A DNA stretch of 64,000 nucleotides, from assembly GCF_902506425.1 (NCBI RefSeq), contig NZ_LR732504.1, positions 372,001 to 436,000 on the forward strand. The letters run 5' to 3'. The notes beneath the pieces were generated by a model. That model was not told the DNA's origin and made no database searches. It worked only from the letters and a program-made list of their open reading frames with translations. Positions 39,823 to 49,686 of this stretch are shown here, piece by piece; positions within the stretch are counted from its first letter, which is position 1; each line of letters starts with the position of its first letter. The translations under genes were made by a program, and so were the position numbers. Source of the stretch: Novosphingobium sp. 9U (lineage in GTDB: Bacteria; Pseudomonadota; Alphaproteobacteria; Sphingomonadales; Sphingomonadaceae).

Positions 39823-40923
39823 CTAGTGCGGCTCACATGAACAATCGGTCACCACGGTACATATCTGAGGTGGTTCTATAAGCGGAGCCCACCAGTCCTC
39901 GTGCGTGAGATACCATCCAAGCGTCTCACCGAGGCCTTGAGGAAAGTCTCGCCGTGGAGCGTAGCCCAGTTCCGTGCGCGCCTTCGTTTCATCAATCGCG
40001 TAGCGGCGATCGTGTCCTTTCCGGTCGGTGACAAAGGTCTTCGATTCCAGACTGCTGCGTCCGTGAGCAGGTGGCGCATCGGGGAAACGCTTGGCCAGGT
40101 TCGGATCGGCTGCAAACGCCTTGTCCACGGCATGGCAGATCTCCTCAATTACTCTCATGTTCGGCAGTTCCTGCCCGCCGCCTATGTTGTAAGTCTCGCC
40201 TGGGCGACCCTTGCGCAGGCACGCCTCAATGCCACGGCAATGATCCTCGACATGTAGCCAATCCCGAATGTTCAGGCCGTCCCCATAGATCGGCAAGGGG
40301 CGCCCGTACAGAGCATTAAGCGCGAATAGCGGGATGAGCTTTTCAGGATACTGGAACGGCCCATAATTATTGGAGCAGTTGCTCGTGGTCGTCTCAAGTC
40401 CATAGGTATGGTGATAGGCACGCACGAGGTGATCGCTGGCTGCCTTCGAGGCAGAATAGGGCGAATTTGGCGCGTAACGCGTGGTCTCACTAAAGGCCGG
40501 CTCGTCTGGTGAAAGCGAACCGTAGACCTCGTCAGTCGAGGCATGGTGAAATCGATGCGGCCTGCCACTACCTTCGTCAAGCCACGCCTTTTTCGCTGCC
40601 TTGAGCAGGCTGTGAGTGCCGATGACGTTGGTTGTCACGAATGCATCAGGCCCGGTGATCGACCGGTCAACATGACTTTCTGCGGCGAGGTGCACAATCG
40701 TGTCGATTGCATAATCCGCCATCAGGCTTGATACGAGCGGCGTGTCGCAGATATCGCCTTCGATCAGCGTAACCCCATCCAGACCGTCGAGGTTCGCCCG
40801 ATTGCCTGCATAGGTCAGCAAGTCCAGCACGACTATGTTGTCCTGAGGCGAAGCCCCGCGCCAATAATGGACGAAGTTGGCGCCAATGAAGCCAGCACCG
40901 CCAGTGACCATGAGATTAGCCAT
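39823..40923 (-). CDS. rfbB: dTDP-glucose 4,6-dehydratase
   Basis: A 366-residue extended SDR enzyme, second step of dTDP-L-rhamnose synthesis. It has GGAGFIGANFVHYW (NAD), DEVYGSL with the catalytic Asp-Glu, and PYSASKAASDHLVRAY (Tyr and Lys). The ATG at 40923 overlaps rfbD by eight bases. The last about 16 residues (after EDWWAPLIE) do not resemble a normal RmlB end, and the gene stops beside IS debris, so the 3' end was probably replaced; the core is intact and may still function. Confidence 0.93.
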   Translation of the reverse strand: MANLMVTGGAGFIGANFVHYWRGASPQDNIVVLDLLTYAGNRANLDGLDGVTLIEGDICDTPLVSSLMADYAIDTIVHLAAESHVDRSITGPDAFVTTNVIGTHSLLKAAKKAWLDEGSGRPHRFHHASTDEVYGSLSPDEPAFSETTRYAPNSPYSASKAASDHLVRAYHHTYGLETTTSNCSNNYGPFQYPEKLIPLFALNALYGRPLPIYGDGLNIRDWLHVEDHCRGIEACLRKGRPGETYNIGGGQELPNMRVIEEICHAVDKAFAADPNLAKRFPDAPPAHGRSSLESKTFVTDRKGHDRRYAIDETKARTELGYAPRRDFPQGLGETLGWYLTHEDWWAPLIEPPQICTVVTDCSCEPH

Positions 40924-41773
40924 GTATTTTGATCTCAGCAATCATTGTGCGCAGTTGAGTTCGCCAGTGCGGTGCGGGGCCACCTAAAATATCAAAGGTT
41001 GATGTCTTATCGAGGACTGAGTAGCTTGGGCGCCGTGCGGGCGTGGGGTAGTCCAAGGTGCGGATCGGAATGACCGGAACGGCTCGGGCCAGCAAGCCCG
41101 CCGCAAAAGCTTCCTCTTGGATAGCCACGGCAAAGTCGTACCAACTGCAGGCGCCCGCGTCGCTGAAGTGATGGATGCCCCGCGCCTGCCTCAGCGCCAT
41201 CGCCCAGAGCGCGGCGGCCAAGCCAGGAGCATAAGTTGGCGTGCCGATCTGATCGGCCACGACGCGTACCTCGGGACATTCACTCATTAGGCGCAGCATG
41301 GTTCGTACGAAGTTCGCGCCTGTCGGCGCATAGACCCACGCGGTCCGCACGATCAAAGCATCTTCGCCGGCCGCGATTTCGCCCGCCAGCTTAGTCCGTC
41401 CGTACACCCCGAGAGGCGCGGTGAGTGCATCGGGAGCGTAAGGCCTGCCGGATAGCCCATCGAACACGAAGTCGGTTGAGACGTGGACAAAGCAACCCCC
41501 AACCCGGTTGGCGGCGCGGGCGAGGTGGCCGACAGCGGTCGCATTGACAGCAAGTGCCGTTTCCTCGTCAGTTTCGGCCTCATCCACTGCGGTATAGGCG
41601 GCTGCGTTGAACACGATATCGGGCCTAACCTGTGCAACCGCCGCAGCGACCGCACTACCATCGGTGATGTCGAGCGTATCTCTGCCGTGACTGAAGACGG
41701 TCGCAACATTCGGCGCCGTCGCCAGCAGTTCCCTGCCGAGCTGGCCCTTGCTCCCTACGATCAGGACTTTCAT
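40916..41773 (-). CDS. rfbD: dTDP-4-dehydrorhamnose reductase
   Basis: A 285-residue SDR that makes dTDP-L-rhamnose, the last step. Motifs are VGSKGQLGRELL (NADPH), STDFVFDGL, YGRTKLAGE (catalytic Tyr and Lys) and GIHHFSDAG. It overlaps rfbC by four bases and rfbB by eight, in the order rfbA-rfbC-rfbD-rfbB. Confidence 0.95.
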   Translation of the reverse strand: MKVLIVGSKGQLGRELLATAPNVATVFSHGRDTLDITDGSAVAAAVAQVRPDIVFNAAAYTAVDEAETDEETALAVNATAVGHLARAANRVGGCFVHVSTDFVFDGLSGRPYAPDALTAPLGVYGRTKLAGEIAAGEDALIVRTAWVYAPTGANFVRTMLRLMSECPEVRVVADQIGTPTYAPGLAAALWAMALRQARGIHHFSDAGACSWYDFAVAIQEEAFAAGLLARAVPVIPIRTLDYPTPARRPSYSVLDKTSTFDILGGPAPHWRTQLRTMIAEIKIHG

Positions 41774-42315
41774 GTAAGGGCCTGAACATCACCAAATCGC
41801 CTGCCCAGCTTGTCCTTGGCAGACAATTGCGGATCGATCCCTTCAAGCGGCCAGTTGATTCCAATGCTGGGATCATTCCATGCCAGCGTATGCTCGTTTG
41901 CGGGATCATAAGAGACGGTGCACTTGTAGAGAAAATCAGTGTCGTCTTCCAGGCTAACGAAGCCATGGGCGAATCCAGGCGGCACCCAGAACATGCGCTT
42001 GTTCTTAGCTGAGAGTTCCACGCCAGCCCATTGCCCATAGGTGGATGAGCCGGGCCGCAAGTCCACGGCAACATCCCAAGCCTTACCAGAGACGACCCTG
42101 ACGAGCTTCCCCTGCGGATTGGGTTGCTGGTAGTGCAGGCCGCGCAAGACACCCTTCGCGGAGCGGCTGTGATTGTCCTGAACAAAATTCCAAGCCAGGC
42201 CGAGTCGTGCGAACGTCGCCCGATTCCAGCTTTCCAGGAAAAAACCTCTTTCGTCCCCGAACACCTGTGGCTCAATGATAAGCAGGCCTTCAATTTTGGT
42301 GGGGATCAATTCCAT
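41770..42315 (-). CDS. rfbC: dTDP-4-dehydrorhamnose 3,5-epimerase
   Basis: A 181-residue cupin-fold epimerase. It has GFFLESWN, the catalytic His in VLRGLHYQ, GKLVRVVSGKAWDVAVDLR, and WVPPGFAHGF. The ATG at 42315 (MELIPTKIEGLLIIEP) matches the family start; upstream residues belong to a run-on frame. It starts 13 bases after rfbA. Confidence 0.95.
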   Translation of the reverse strand: MELIPTKIEGLLIIEPQVFGDERGFFLESWNRATFARLGLAWNFVQDNHSRSAKGVLRGLHYQQPNPQGKLVRVVSGKAWDVAVDLRPGSSTYGQWAGVELSAKNKRMFWVPPGFAHGFVSLEDDTDFLYKCTVSYDPANEHTLAWNDPSIGINWPLEGIDPQLSAKDKLGRRFGDVQALT

Positions 42316-42328
42316 TCTACATGCCTGC

Positions 42329-43213
42329 CTAACGATCGGCCGAGCGGCCATTTAGAAGATTGAGCAAGTATGCGCCATACCCACTCTTCACGAGCGGGAG
42401 GGCGATTGCTTCAAGTCTGGCGTCGTCGATGAAGCCTTGGCGCCAGGCAATCTCTTCCGGACATGCGATCTTTAGGCCTTGCCGCTCCTCAATGATCCGC
42501 ACGTAATTGCCGGCATCGAGCAGAGAGCCGTGCGTACCCGTATCGAGCCAAGCATAACCACGCCCCATGATCTCGACCGACAACTCACCGCGTTCGAGAT
42601 AGAGCCGATTTAGATCGCTGATCTCCAGCTCACCGCGGGCACTCGGCTTCAGATCGGCCGCCAAGTCAACGACCTTGCCGTCGTAGAAGTAGAGGCCGGT
42701 CACGGCGTAATTCGATCTAGGATCTTTAGGCTTCTCCTCGATGCTGACCGCCCGTCCATTCTCATCGAACGAGACAACCCCATAGGCGGTGGGATCTTTG
42801 ACGTAGTAGCCAAAGACGGTCGCGCCTATCTCTCGAGATCCTGCGCTGCTCAGCAAGTTGGGCAAACCATGGCCGTAGAAGATGTTATCGCCTAAAATCA
42901 GAGCCGAAGGATGACTACCCAAGAAATCGGCACCTATATGAAAGGCTTGGGCCAGACCGGCCGGCGCTAGTTGCACCGCGTACTGCAAGTTGACGCCGAA
43001 GTTGTGACCGTCGCCAAGAACGGCTTGGAATGCAGCCTGATCTTGCAGCGTTGTGATAACAAGTATTTCCCTGATACCCGCCAACATCATAACTGACAAA
43101 GGATAATATATCATCGGCTTGTCGAAGACGGGCATAAGCTGCTTTGATACACCTCTTGTTAGAGGATAAAGTCGAGTTCCTGAACCACCTGCAAGTATCA
43201 ATCCCTTGCGCAT
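42329..43213 (-). CDS. rfbA: Glucose-1-phosphate thymidylyltransferase
   Basis: A 294-residue nucleotidyltransferase, first step of the dTDP-rhamnose pathway. [20 protein letters not shown] is the nucleotide-binding loop; [33 protein letters not shown] and [17 protein letters not shown] are catalytic and regulatory segments. The ATG at 43213 ([10 protein letters not shown]) is standard. It is the first gene of the operon; the promoter lies in the AT-richer 43214-43390. Confidence 0.96.
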   Translation of the reverse strand: MRKGLILAGGSGTRLYPLTRGVSKQLMPVFDKPMIYYPLSVMMLAGIREILVITTLQDQAAFQAVLGDGHNFGVNLQYAVQLAPAGLAQAFHIGADFLGSHPSALILGDNIFYGHGLPNLLSSAGSREIGATVFGYYVKDPTAYGVVSFDENGRAVSIEEKPKDPRSNYAVTGLYFYDGKVVDLAADLKPSARGELEISDLNRLYLERGELSVEIMGRGYAWLDTGTHGSLLDAGNYVRIIEERQGLKIACPEEIAWRQGFIDDARLEAIALPLVKSGYGAYLLNLLNGRSADR

Positions 43214-43390
43214 TTCAAACGGCCCCCAACTCGTAGTAATGGTTAATCGCATAAACAGATCATGGACCGTGCGATGTTTTCGTATGCATCGTTATTCCAC
43301 AATCCGGCAAATGCGGGAGATGTGGAGATAAAACTTAACTGTACCCTGCGCCGTTGACATGAGCCGCCGACCGGCGCCGAGCGCCACTAC

Positions 43391-44700
43391 CTACTCCGCG
43401 GGCGCCGAACCGCGCAAGATGGTGAGCTCTTGCGCTTTCAACGAGATGTCTCGCTCGTTGCCCGCTGCTTCGGTATGGTAGCGCAACCCGGGTGCATTTC
43501 CGCTGGGCCTCAAGTGAATGGAAGCGCGCCGGCAATCGCGTCAGCAAGGTCGACAGCGGCATGTCTTGGCGCTTCGCCTCCTCCAGCACCACGATCATCG
43601 GCAGCGCCGCATTACGCGTTGGCAACGCGGCCAGCATGCGCCGCTCGCGCAGATCGCCGAGCTGAGGATGAAGCCATTGGCCTCGTAGCCGCAGACCAGG
43701 ATCGAACCTTTGACCAATGCACTCATCGCTTCAATCACGTAGGGCGAGCCGATGCGGGTGCAACGAATCTGGTCGAACGATCCGGACAACTCTAGTTACG
43801 AGTTGCAGGTGACCGGGGTCGCGATCGCTTCGATCCTCAGCGCCTGCGCGCACATGATGCCGAGCACATCGCCACGCAACCAGGTGCCGGTTTCGTCGGA
43901 CAGTAAGTGCCGGTCGGGATCGCCATCGGTGAATAAGCTCGCATCGAGGCCGAACTCGGCCGCCCAACCATTTGCCAGTTCCTGAGCCTAGGGACGAACG
44001 GCTTCCGTGGCGAGGAATGAAGATGCCAGAGCGTCCAAATCGGGTCACTTGCGCGCCGAGACCTCCCAGGCTCGTAACTAGGATGTCGCGCCCTACTGCG
44101 GAAAGCTCGTAGACGCCCAGCTTGAGCCCTGACACGGCATCGCGACCAGATAAGTCAGTATAGCGCGCAATGTAGGCGTTCCCGACATCGATCACCGGCT
44201 CAGTCACCTCAAGCGCCTTCAGCATGCCCTCTTCGTCGAACAGGTCGGACAGGGTCACCTCCTGCGCTCGCATAGCCATTTCGTCAGGCTTCGGCATTTC
44301 TCCATCGGCACGACAAACTTGATGCCGTTCCGGTCGGCGGGGTTGTGGCTGCCGGTGACCATGATAGAGGAGAAGGCCTTGCCGGACCCGTAAGCTGCGA
44401 CAGCCGGAGACGGCACGAAGCGCAACGGTCGCATTCGCCACCCATGGTGTGGATCGCTGCCGCACAAGCTGCGACGATGCGAGGTGTCGACGAACGCAGA
44501 TCACCCGCGATGGCGACTTACATGCCCGACGAGAATTGGCCGATACGCGTCAAGTGCTGAAGGAACGCGCACGTGTAGACGAAGCACACCAGGTCAGTCA
44601 TGTCGACAACCTGGCCCCGTGCGCCGCTCGTGCCGAACGTGATCTCGGAGCTTTCCATCGAGCGCGAGATCGAAACTATCTGTGTTATGGTATTCCGCAT
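43391..44700 (-). pseudogene. Phosphomannomutase pseudogene, copy 1 (decayed)
   Basis: Segments in several frames match a phosphomannomutase: FGTSGARGQVVDMTDLVCF near the start (44640), a GDLRSS-like stretch, DGEMPKPDEMAMRAQEV and GRDAVSGLKLGVYELSAVGR in the middle, MLAALPTRNAALPMIVVLEE, and GNAPGLRYHTEAAGNER near the end, closing at a TAG at 43391-43393. About 65 residues between LPARF and SGNAP are missing. Many frameshifts and stops make it a clear relic. It is similar to, but diverged from, the copy at 55060. Confidence 0.85.
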
Positions 44701-45502
44701 GCTGCTTTAAAGTCTACTATAATGGGCTGATGGTGCTCGTGGTCGCGCGGCGAGAAGCGGCCCAACTGGCTCTTGAGAGACTCTAAAGCACACGATGCTC
44801 TCATCTGGCTCCATTTCACCGGACACCGTCAAGAGCATTGCAAACTGAGCCGCTTGAAATTCGCGTGGTGAGCGCATCTTCAGCCCTGGACGGGTAAATT
44901 CTGCGGAAGTTCTAGTTCAGTTCTGAGTGACACCAGTACTCGAGAGCGGCCATCAGAGATGAGGCGTGCGAACTAACGAAAAGCCGTTCAATCATTCCTG
45001 AATTCTGATGATAGTCATGCCTGCATTATCTCACGTTTTGCAAGTTGTTATAACGCAAAGAAGCCCCTCCACTGCGTCAGTCGTTCAGCGATGAGCAGTC
45101 CCGCTGACTGGACACCACTCGCCAGAGGTATGAGATCTTAGTCTTAGCGGACCGGGGACCCGCCGTGCTACCCTCAGATTTGCCCGCAAGAGCGTGCGTG
45201 AGCGCAGATTCTTTTACCAGATCACCGAAGCGCCGCGGCAAGAGCCTTGGGGGCGATGGATGCCAAGCTGGAAGCACAGCTGGCTGATTATCGCGCTGTA
45301 AAAGATGCGTTTAAGGCATGCATGCGGACAATGCATCCTGCCTTGGCCGAGGCGGTCGCACTCTATCGAGCGTTGCGGTTGCCGCTGCTTTCATCTGGTG
45401 CCGGGCCGATGCTGCGCAAACGCGATTGGCAGAAGTTGCGGTGCTCGCACCGTCTGGTCGTCGGACCGATGCGATCGCGGGCTACATCGTAGCGGCGAAG
45501 GG
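44701..45502. other. Unassigned 800-base gap
   Basis: No gene I can support. A minus-strand stretch at 45077-45277 and a plus-strand ORF at 45247-45492 (reading AVKDAFKACMRTMHPALAEA) look like coding remnants but match no family I recognise. The 44900-45060 part is AT-rich (TTGCAAGTTGTTATAACG). Confidence 0.4.
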
Positions 45503-45569
45503 GTAAACAAAAGGCGATCGACTGGTTGAGGAAGCCTGCCAAGCGGAGACATGAGCGCGTAAGAGACGT

Positions 45570-45957
45570 CCATAATGACGTCGTTACGGACGTCCTAAGC
45601 AAGAGCGAGGGACGTCGGTGGAGCACCGCGGAGAGGCTCGAGATCGTCGCGGCGGTGGGGTGAACGGCGAGACCTTGGCACGTGTTGCGCGGCGCTACGA
45701 TGTCTCACGAAGCCAGATCTACCAATGGCGACATCAGTTCAGGAAGCGAGGGTTATTGCCTGCGCCGCCTGGACCGACCTTCTTGCCGGTGGACCTTGAG
45801 GTGCCCATGCGACACGCGGAGCCCGTGCCCGAGGGATAAAATTGCCTCGCCTGTGATTGTCGAGCTGTGCCTTGCGCATGGGCGGTGCCTTCGCTTCGAT
45901 GCCGGCATCGAGGCTGCTGCCCTGACCCGGCTGATCCGGTCGGTGGAAGCTGCATGA
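45570..45957 (+). pseudogene. IS66 TnpA (orf1), frameshifted
   Basis: RRWSTAERLEIVAAV is followed by a TGA and then, in a second frame, GETLARVARRYDVSRSQIYQ (helix-turn-helix). A further shift leads to PVIVELCLAHGRCLRFDAG and LTRLIRSVEAA, ending at 45957 and overlapping tnpB by four bases as in intact IS66 elements. Two frameshifts inactivate it. Confidence 0.8.
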
Positions 45958-46301
45958 TCGGACCCGGGACCGGCGTAAGAGTGTATCTCGCCTGCGGCGT
46001 CACTGACATGCGCCAAGGGATCTCGGGTCTTGCCATGCTTGCCAAGGCTGAGCTGCGACAGAAACCTGCCAGTGGCGCTGTATTCGCCTTTTGTGGCCGG
46101 CGGGGCGACAGGCTGAATCTGCTGTACTGGGATGGCCAGGGGTTTTGCCTCTATTACAAGATCCTCGAGCGTGGCCGCTTTCCCTGGCCTTCCGCGGCCG
46201 ACGGAACGGCGCGACTGACATCGGCCCAACTTGCAATGCTATGGGAAGGGATCGACTGGAGACGCCCGAACTGGGGCGCACCACCGACACACGCCGGGTA
46301 A
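45954..46301 (+). CDS. tnpB: IS66 TnpB (Orf2) accessory protein
   Basis: A 115-residue intact IS66 accessory protein. It has VRVYLACGVTDMRQGISGLA, VFAFCGRRGDRLNLLYWDGQ and GFCLYYKILERGRFPWP, the standard signatures. The ATG at 45954 is favoured by the overlap with tnpA. Needed for IS66 transposition in related elements, but its partners here are broken. Confidence 0.92.
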   Translation: MIGPGTGVRVYLACGVTDMRQGISGLAMLAKAELRQKPASGAVFAFCGRRGDRLNLLYWDGQGFCLYYKILERGRFPWPSAADGTARLTSAQLAMLWEGIDWRRPNWGAPPTHAG

Positions 46302-46364
46302 CTTTTCGTCGGGCAGAACGGCTGTTTTGCTAGGCTTTTCGGTGGTTTTACCGTAGAAAAAGCC

Positions 46365-47462
46365 ATGCGACAAGCGGCGCCCGATCTTCCTGAAGACCCG
46401 GCTCTCCTCAAGGCCATGGTCGCCCGGTTGCAGGCCGAGAACACGAAGCTGACGACGACGCTGCGTGCCCATGACTTGGTCGTGCAGTCGCGGCGCGTGC
46501 ACATCGCCAAGCTCAGAAAGCAGGCTTTCGGCAAATCCTTCGAGAAGATCGAACGCGAGATCGAGCAGCTGAAACTCGCACTCGAAGACGTGCTCGTCAC
46601 CGTCGCCCAACAGGGCCTGACGACGAGCGTCCAGAACGATCCCGAGGCGCAAGCCGCGGCCGCTTCTCCCGACACCAGCTCCGCATCGCGATCATCGCGC
46701 CGGCCGCGTGTCTTGGCGGATACACCGCGCGAGCGCCACGAGATCGATCCTGGCAGCACGTGCCCGGATTGCGGCGGCGATCTGCGTCTCGTCGGCGAGG
46801 ACGTGAGCGAGATCCTCGAGATGCGCACGGCAAAGCTCAAGGTCATCGAAGTCGCACGCCCGAAGAAGTCCTGCCGTTGCTGTGAGAAGATGGTCCAAGC
46901 GCCCGCTCCGAGCCGACCGATCCCCGGCAGCATGGCAGGAGGAAGTCTCCTGGCTCACGTGCAGGTCTCAAAGTTTGACGACCTTTTGCCGCTGTATCGG
47001 CAAAACGAGATCTTCGCGCGCATGGGCGCCGACATCCCGCGCAGCACGCTGGCCGACTGGTGTGGCCGCTCGATGCGGATCCTGCAGCCCGTGATCGACC
47101 AGATTGAGGCATCGGTGCTGAGCAGCGACATCCTGCATGCCGACGACACCTATGCGGCTAGTGGTCGGATTGATTTTGTGCATTGTTCGTTGGCGCTGTC
47201 GCACGAGCCGTTCTGCCAAGCTGGCAATTGCGGGGAGCATGGCAGCACGCTCGCTGCGCCTACCTATGTGGGACGGCGGGAAACAATTTATGCAGGCCGC
47301 ATCTCCCGAGGCGTTCGCCCACACCATAGCAGGCGAGCAGATCGGTACTGCCAATCGCAGGTGCTGGAGGCCTGTGAAAAGCGCGCGAACAAGGTGCAAA
47401 AGCCAAGCCGTGCACGATCAGCGTTGCTTCCAAAAGGGCTCGAGCTGATTCGGGCACCTTAA
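46365..47462 (+). pseudogene. IS66 transposase TnpC, 3'-truncated
   Basis: Residues 1 to about 262 match TnpC: an N-terminal leucine-zipper-like helix, a basic KLRKQAFGKSFEKIERE, a zinc finger (CPDCGGDL with CRCCEKM), HVQVSKFDDLLPLYRQNEIF and the start of the DDE domain (DILHADDTY). From about 47153 the reading continues to 47462 as unrelated sequence. The distal DDE residues are missing, so it is inactive. Confidence 0.88.
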
Positions 47463-47619
47463 CCCGGCACCTAGTACAGCGCATAATGCGATAGACACAC
47501 GCCTAATTTCGATGAAATCGATTTTGTCTAGGCAGTTACCGACACCATGACATTGCATTGGTGACGGCAACCTCTAAGAAACCGCCATCGGTCGCCAATT
47601 ACCTTAGCGAAGGACGCAT
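47153..47619. other. IS66 breakpoint to manC
   Basis: 467 bases with no recognised gene. Overlapping ORFs on both strands (47137-47448 and 47260-47484) look like chance. The last 100 bases before manC are AT-richer and probably contain its promoter. Confidence 0.4.
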
Positions 47620-48663
47620 ATGCCAACCATAATTCCCGCCATCCTTTGCGGCGGTAGCGGCACACGGTTGTGGCCGCGCAGCCGGGCGGTGAAGCCGAAG
47701 CCGTTTCTGACCCTGGTTGGCGATTGCACTTTGTTCGAAGCTGCAGTGCGTCGTTGCCCGGCGTCGGGGGGCTTTTCCCCGCCTGTCGTGGTGACCGGCG
47801 GCAAGCATGTCGAGCACGTCGAAGCGCAACTGGGTGAAATCAATGGCGCGCAGGTCATCGTTGAGCCTTCCGCGCGCAACACTGCGGCCGCGATCGCGCT
47901 GGCCGCGTATCGCCTGCCCGAAGATGCGGTCATGCTGGTGTGCCCGAGCGACCACCACATCGGTGATGCCGATGCGTTTGCGTCCACGGCCTGTGCCGCT
48001 GCAGACTTGGCTAGCGAAGGCTGGCTGGTATCCTTCGGGATCGAGGCAAGGGCGCCGGAGACGGGCTTTGGCTATTTGCGTCGCGGTGAAAAGATCTCGG
48101 ACACCGGCTATCGTACCGCGCAGTTCGTCGAAAAGCCTGATCTTGAGCGTGCCAAGTCCTTCCTGGCCAGGGGCGATTATGCTTGGAACGGCGGCATATT
48201 TGCCTTCCGCGTCAAGGACTTTGTAGCTGAACTTGAGCGCCATCGCCCCCAGATTGCGGCCGGCGTCAAGGAGGCCGTCGCCAACGGTCATGAGGATGGT
48301 CATCGGTTTTATCCCGATGCCGAGGTCTTCGGAAACGTGCCCAGCGATTCCGTAGACTATGCCGTCATGGAGAACACTGAGCGCGCCGCAATGGTGCCTG
48401 CCGTCATGAACTGGTCTGATATCGGCAACTGGCATGCCCTGCATGAAGCGTTGGAGCGTGATACCTCGGGCAACTCGGTGCGCGGCACCGGTACGGTCGA
48501 GATGGTCGACTGCCGCAATGTCCTTGTCGACAGCGATGGACCGCGCGTTTCGGTGATTGGGCTTGAGAACGTGATCGTCGTTGTCGATGGCGATGACATC
48601 ATGATCACCACCGTTGCCGGCGTGCAGAAGGTCGGCAAGCTGGCGGGTGCCGTCAACCAGTAG
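47620..48663 (+). CDS. manC: Mannose-1-phosphate guanylyltransferase
   Basis: A 347-residue GDP-mannose pyrophosphorylase. LCGGSGTRLWPRSRAVKPKP binds GTP, VEPSARNTAAAIALAA and PSDHHIGD follow, FVEKPDLERAKSFL and GDYAWNGGIFAFR are the catalytic sugar-site segments, and MNWSDIGNWHALHEAL is conserved. The isomerase cupin domain of bifunctional enzymes is absent. It supplies GDP-mannose to the polysaccharide locus, although both phosphomannomutase copies in the window are broken. Confidence 0.95.
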   Translation: MPTIIPAILCGGSGTRLWPRSRAVKPKPFLTLVGDCTLFEAAVRRCPASGGFSPPVVVTGGKHVEHVEAQLGEINGAQVIVEPSARNTAAAIALAAYRLPEDAVMLVCPSDHHIGDADAFASTACAAADLASEGWLVSFGIEARAPETGFGYLRRGEKISDTGYRTAQFVEKPDLERAKSFLARGDYAWNGGIFAFRVKDFVAELERHRPQIAAGVKEAVANGHEDGHRFYPDAEVFGNVPSDSVDYAVMENTERAAMVPAVMNWSDIGNWHALHEALERDTSGNSVRGTGTVEMVDCRNVLVDSDGPRVSVIGLENVIVVVDGDDIMITTVAGVQKVGKLAGAVNQ

Positions 48664-48768
48664 TTCTGCCAGGAACGTTCGGGCACACACCAAGAACGCT
48701 CAGCTTCCTATCCGTCAGGTCGAAAAACCACCAAGGCCACGGTGGATGGAACGTAAGGAGCGTAAGCG

Positions 48769-49059
48769 GTGTCGGACTTTGGCAAGGACCTGATCGTGGC
48801 GATGGAAGAAGCCGCAGCACATGCTCAGGGCAAGGGCGCGGTGGCGCGCGTTCATAGCAGCGAGGTGCTTGACGTGCGTTCGATCCGCGAAGAACTGGTT
48901 CTTTCGCAACAGGCCTTCCCCAGCGCCTATTGCATTCCGCTGGCGACCCTCAAGGGCTGGGAACAGGGTCGCCGTCATCCCGACGTCACCGGCAGCGCCT
49001 ATCTTTCGGTCATCGCCCGTCTACCGGATGCGGCTCGTGACGTGTTGTGCAAAGCCTGA
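48769..49059 (+). CDS. HTH antitoxin-like regulator (NadS/HigA-type)
   Basis: A 96-residue protein starting at GTG (48769) after a GGAG site. The C-terminal half reads REELVLSQQAFPSAYCIPLA, TLKGWEQGRRHPD and SAYLSVIARLP, a lambda-repressor-like helix-turn-helix typical of HigA/NadS antitoxins. No RelE/HigB-type toxin lies beside it, so it is either an orphan antitoxin or a stand-alone regulator. Confidence 0.8.
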   Translation: MSDFGKDLIVAMEEAAAHAQGKGAVARVHSSEVLDVRSIREELVLSQQAFPSAYCIPLATLKGWEQGRRHPDVTGSAYLSVIARLPDAARDVLCKA

Positions 49060-49105
49060 CCGGACGAATTTTCTCCCCGGGTCGCTTCTCAGTGGCAATC
49101 AACAC

Positions 49106-49686
49106 TCAGCCGTCCGCCTCAGCGTCGAGGGCGGTTCTTTGCTCGGCATTGGCGAGACGCCGAACCGTCGCCATCGGCAGGAACAGCCGCAGGCCATCGG
49201 ACGGCAGCGGCTCGAAGCCATAGCTGGTGTACAGTGCGAGCCGCTTTGCCACCTTCTCGGGATCGCCGCAGTCGAGCACGTCGAGCATGACGACAGCAAT
49301 GCCCAGCGCTTCGGCGGCGCCCGCCAGGCGCATCAGGCAATCCACTAGCAAGTCGCCGCCATAGCCGCGGCCCTGATATCGGCTGTCGACGCCGATCATC
49401 GAGATGTAGGCCGCTGGGATGCTGCCATGAGCAGGGCGGGTGCGGGCAGACCGCTCGGGCAGCTCGGTATAGTCGATGGCGCGTTGATGGCGTAGAAACC
49501 GATCAGTTCGCCTCCAAGCCCGATCATCACGAAGGTGCGAACGTTGCCGGCCTTGGTGAGCTTGTTGGCAGTGCGACGAAAGAAGTTGTCGACCTGGTCG
49601 ATGCCGCAGGAAAAGGCCGCTCGATCGTGCCTCGCGGGATCGAGCGGCTCTATGACGATAGGCTTCGCGTCCTCAGGCGCGGTCAC
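49106..49686 (-). pseudogene. GNAT-family toxin (TacT-like), frameshifted
   Basis: The N-terminal part (IEPLDPARHDRAAFSCGIDQ, then VDNFFRRTANKLTKAGNVRT and GFYAINA) and the C-terminal part (SMIGVDSRYQGRGYGGDLLV, with the acetyl-CoA loop QGRGYG) match TacT-type tRNA-acetylating toxins, but are in different frames. The shift is near 49480, where several bases between AINA and IDYTELPERS appear lost. The N-terminal frame continues wrongly for about 25 residues to a stop. The toxin is therefore inactive unless frameshifting occurs. Its start overlaps the antitoxin stop by four bases. Confidence 0.85.

Larger units (their letters stand above)
45503..47152 (+). mobile_element. IS66-family element, 3'-truncated
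   Basis: The left end begins near GTAAACAAAAGGCGATCG, resembling an IS66 terminal repeat. Inside are tnpA (frameshifted), tnpB (intact) and tnpC (truncated). The IS66 match stops after LHADDTY near 47152. The element cannot transpose on its own. Confidence 0.75.

Noticed and set aside
47137..47484. Two small ORFs, one per strand, after the IS66 breakpoint
   Set aside because: They match no family, overlap on opposite strands and lack ribosome-binding sites.
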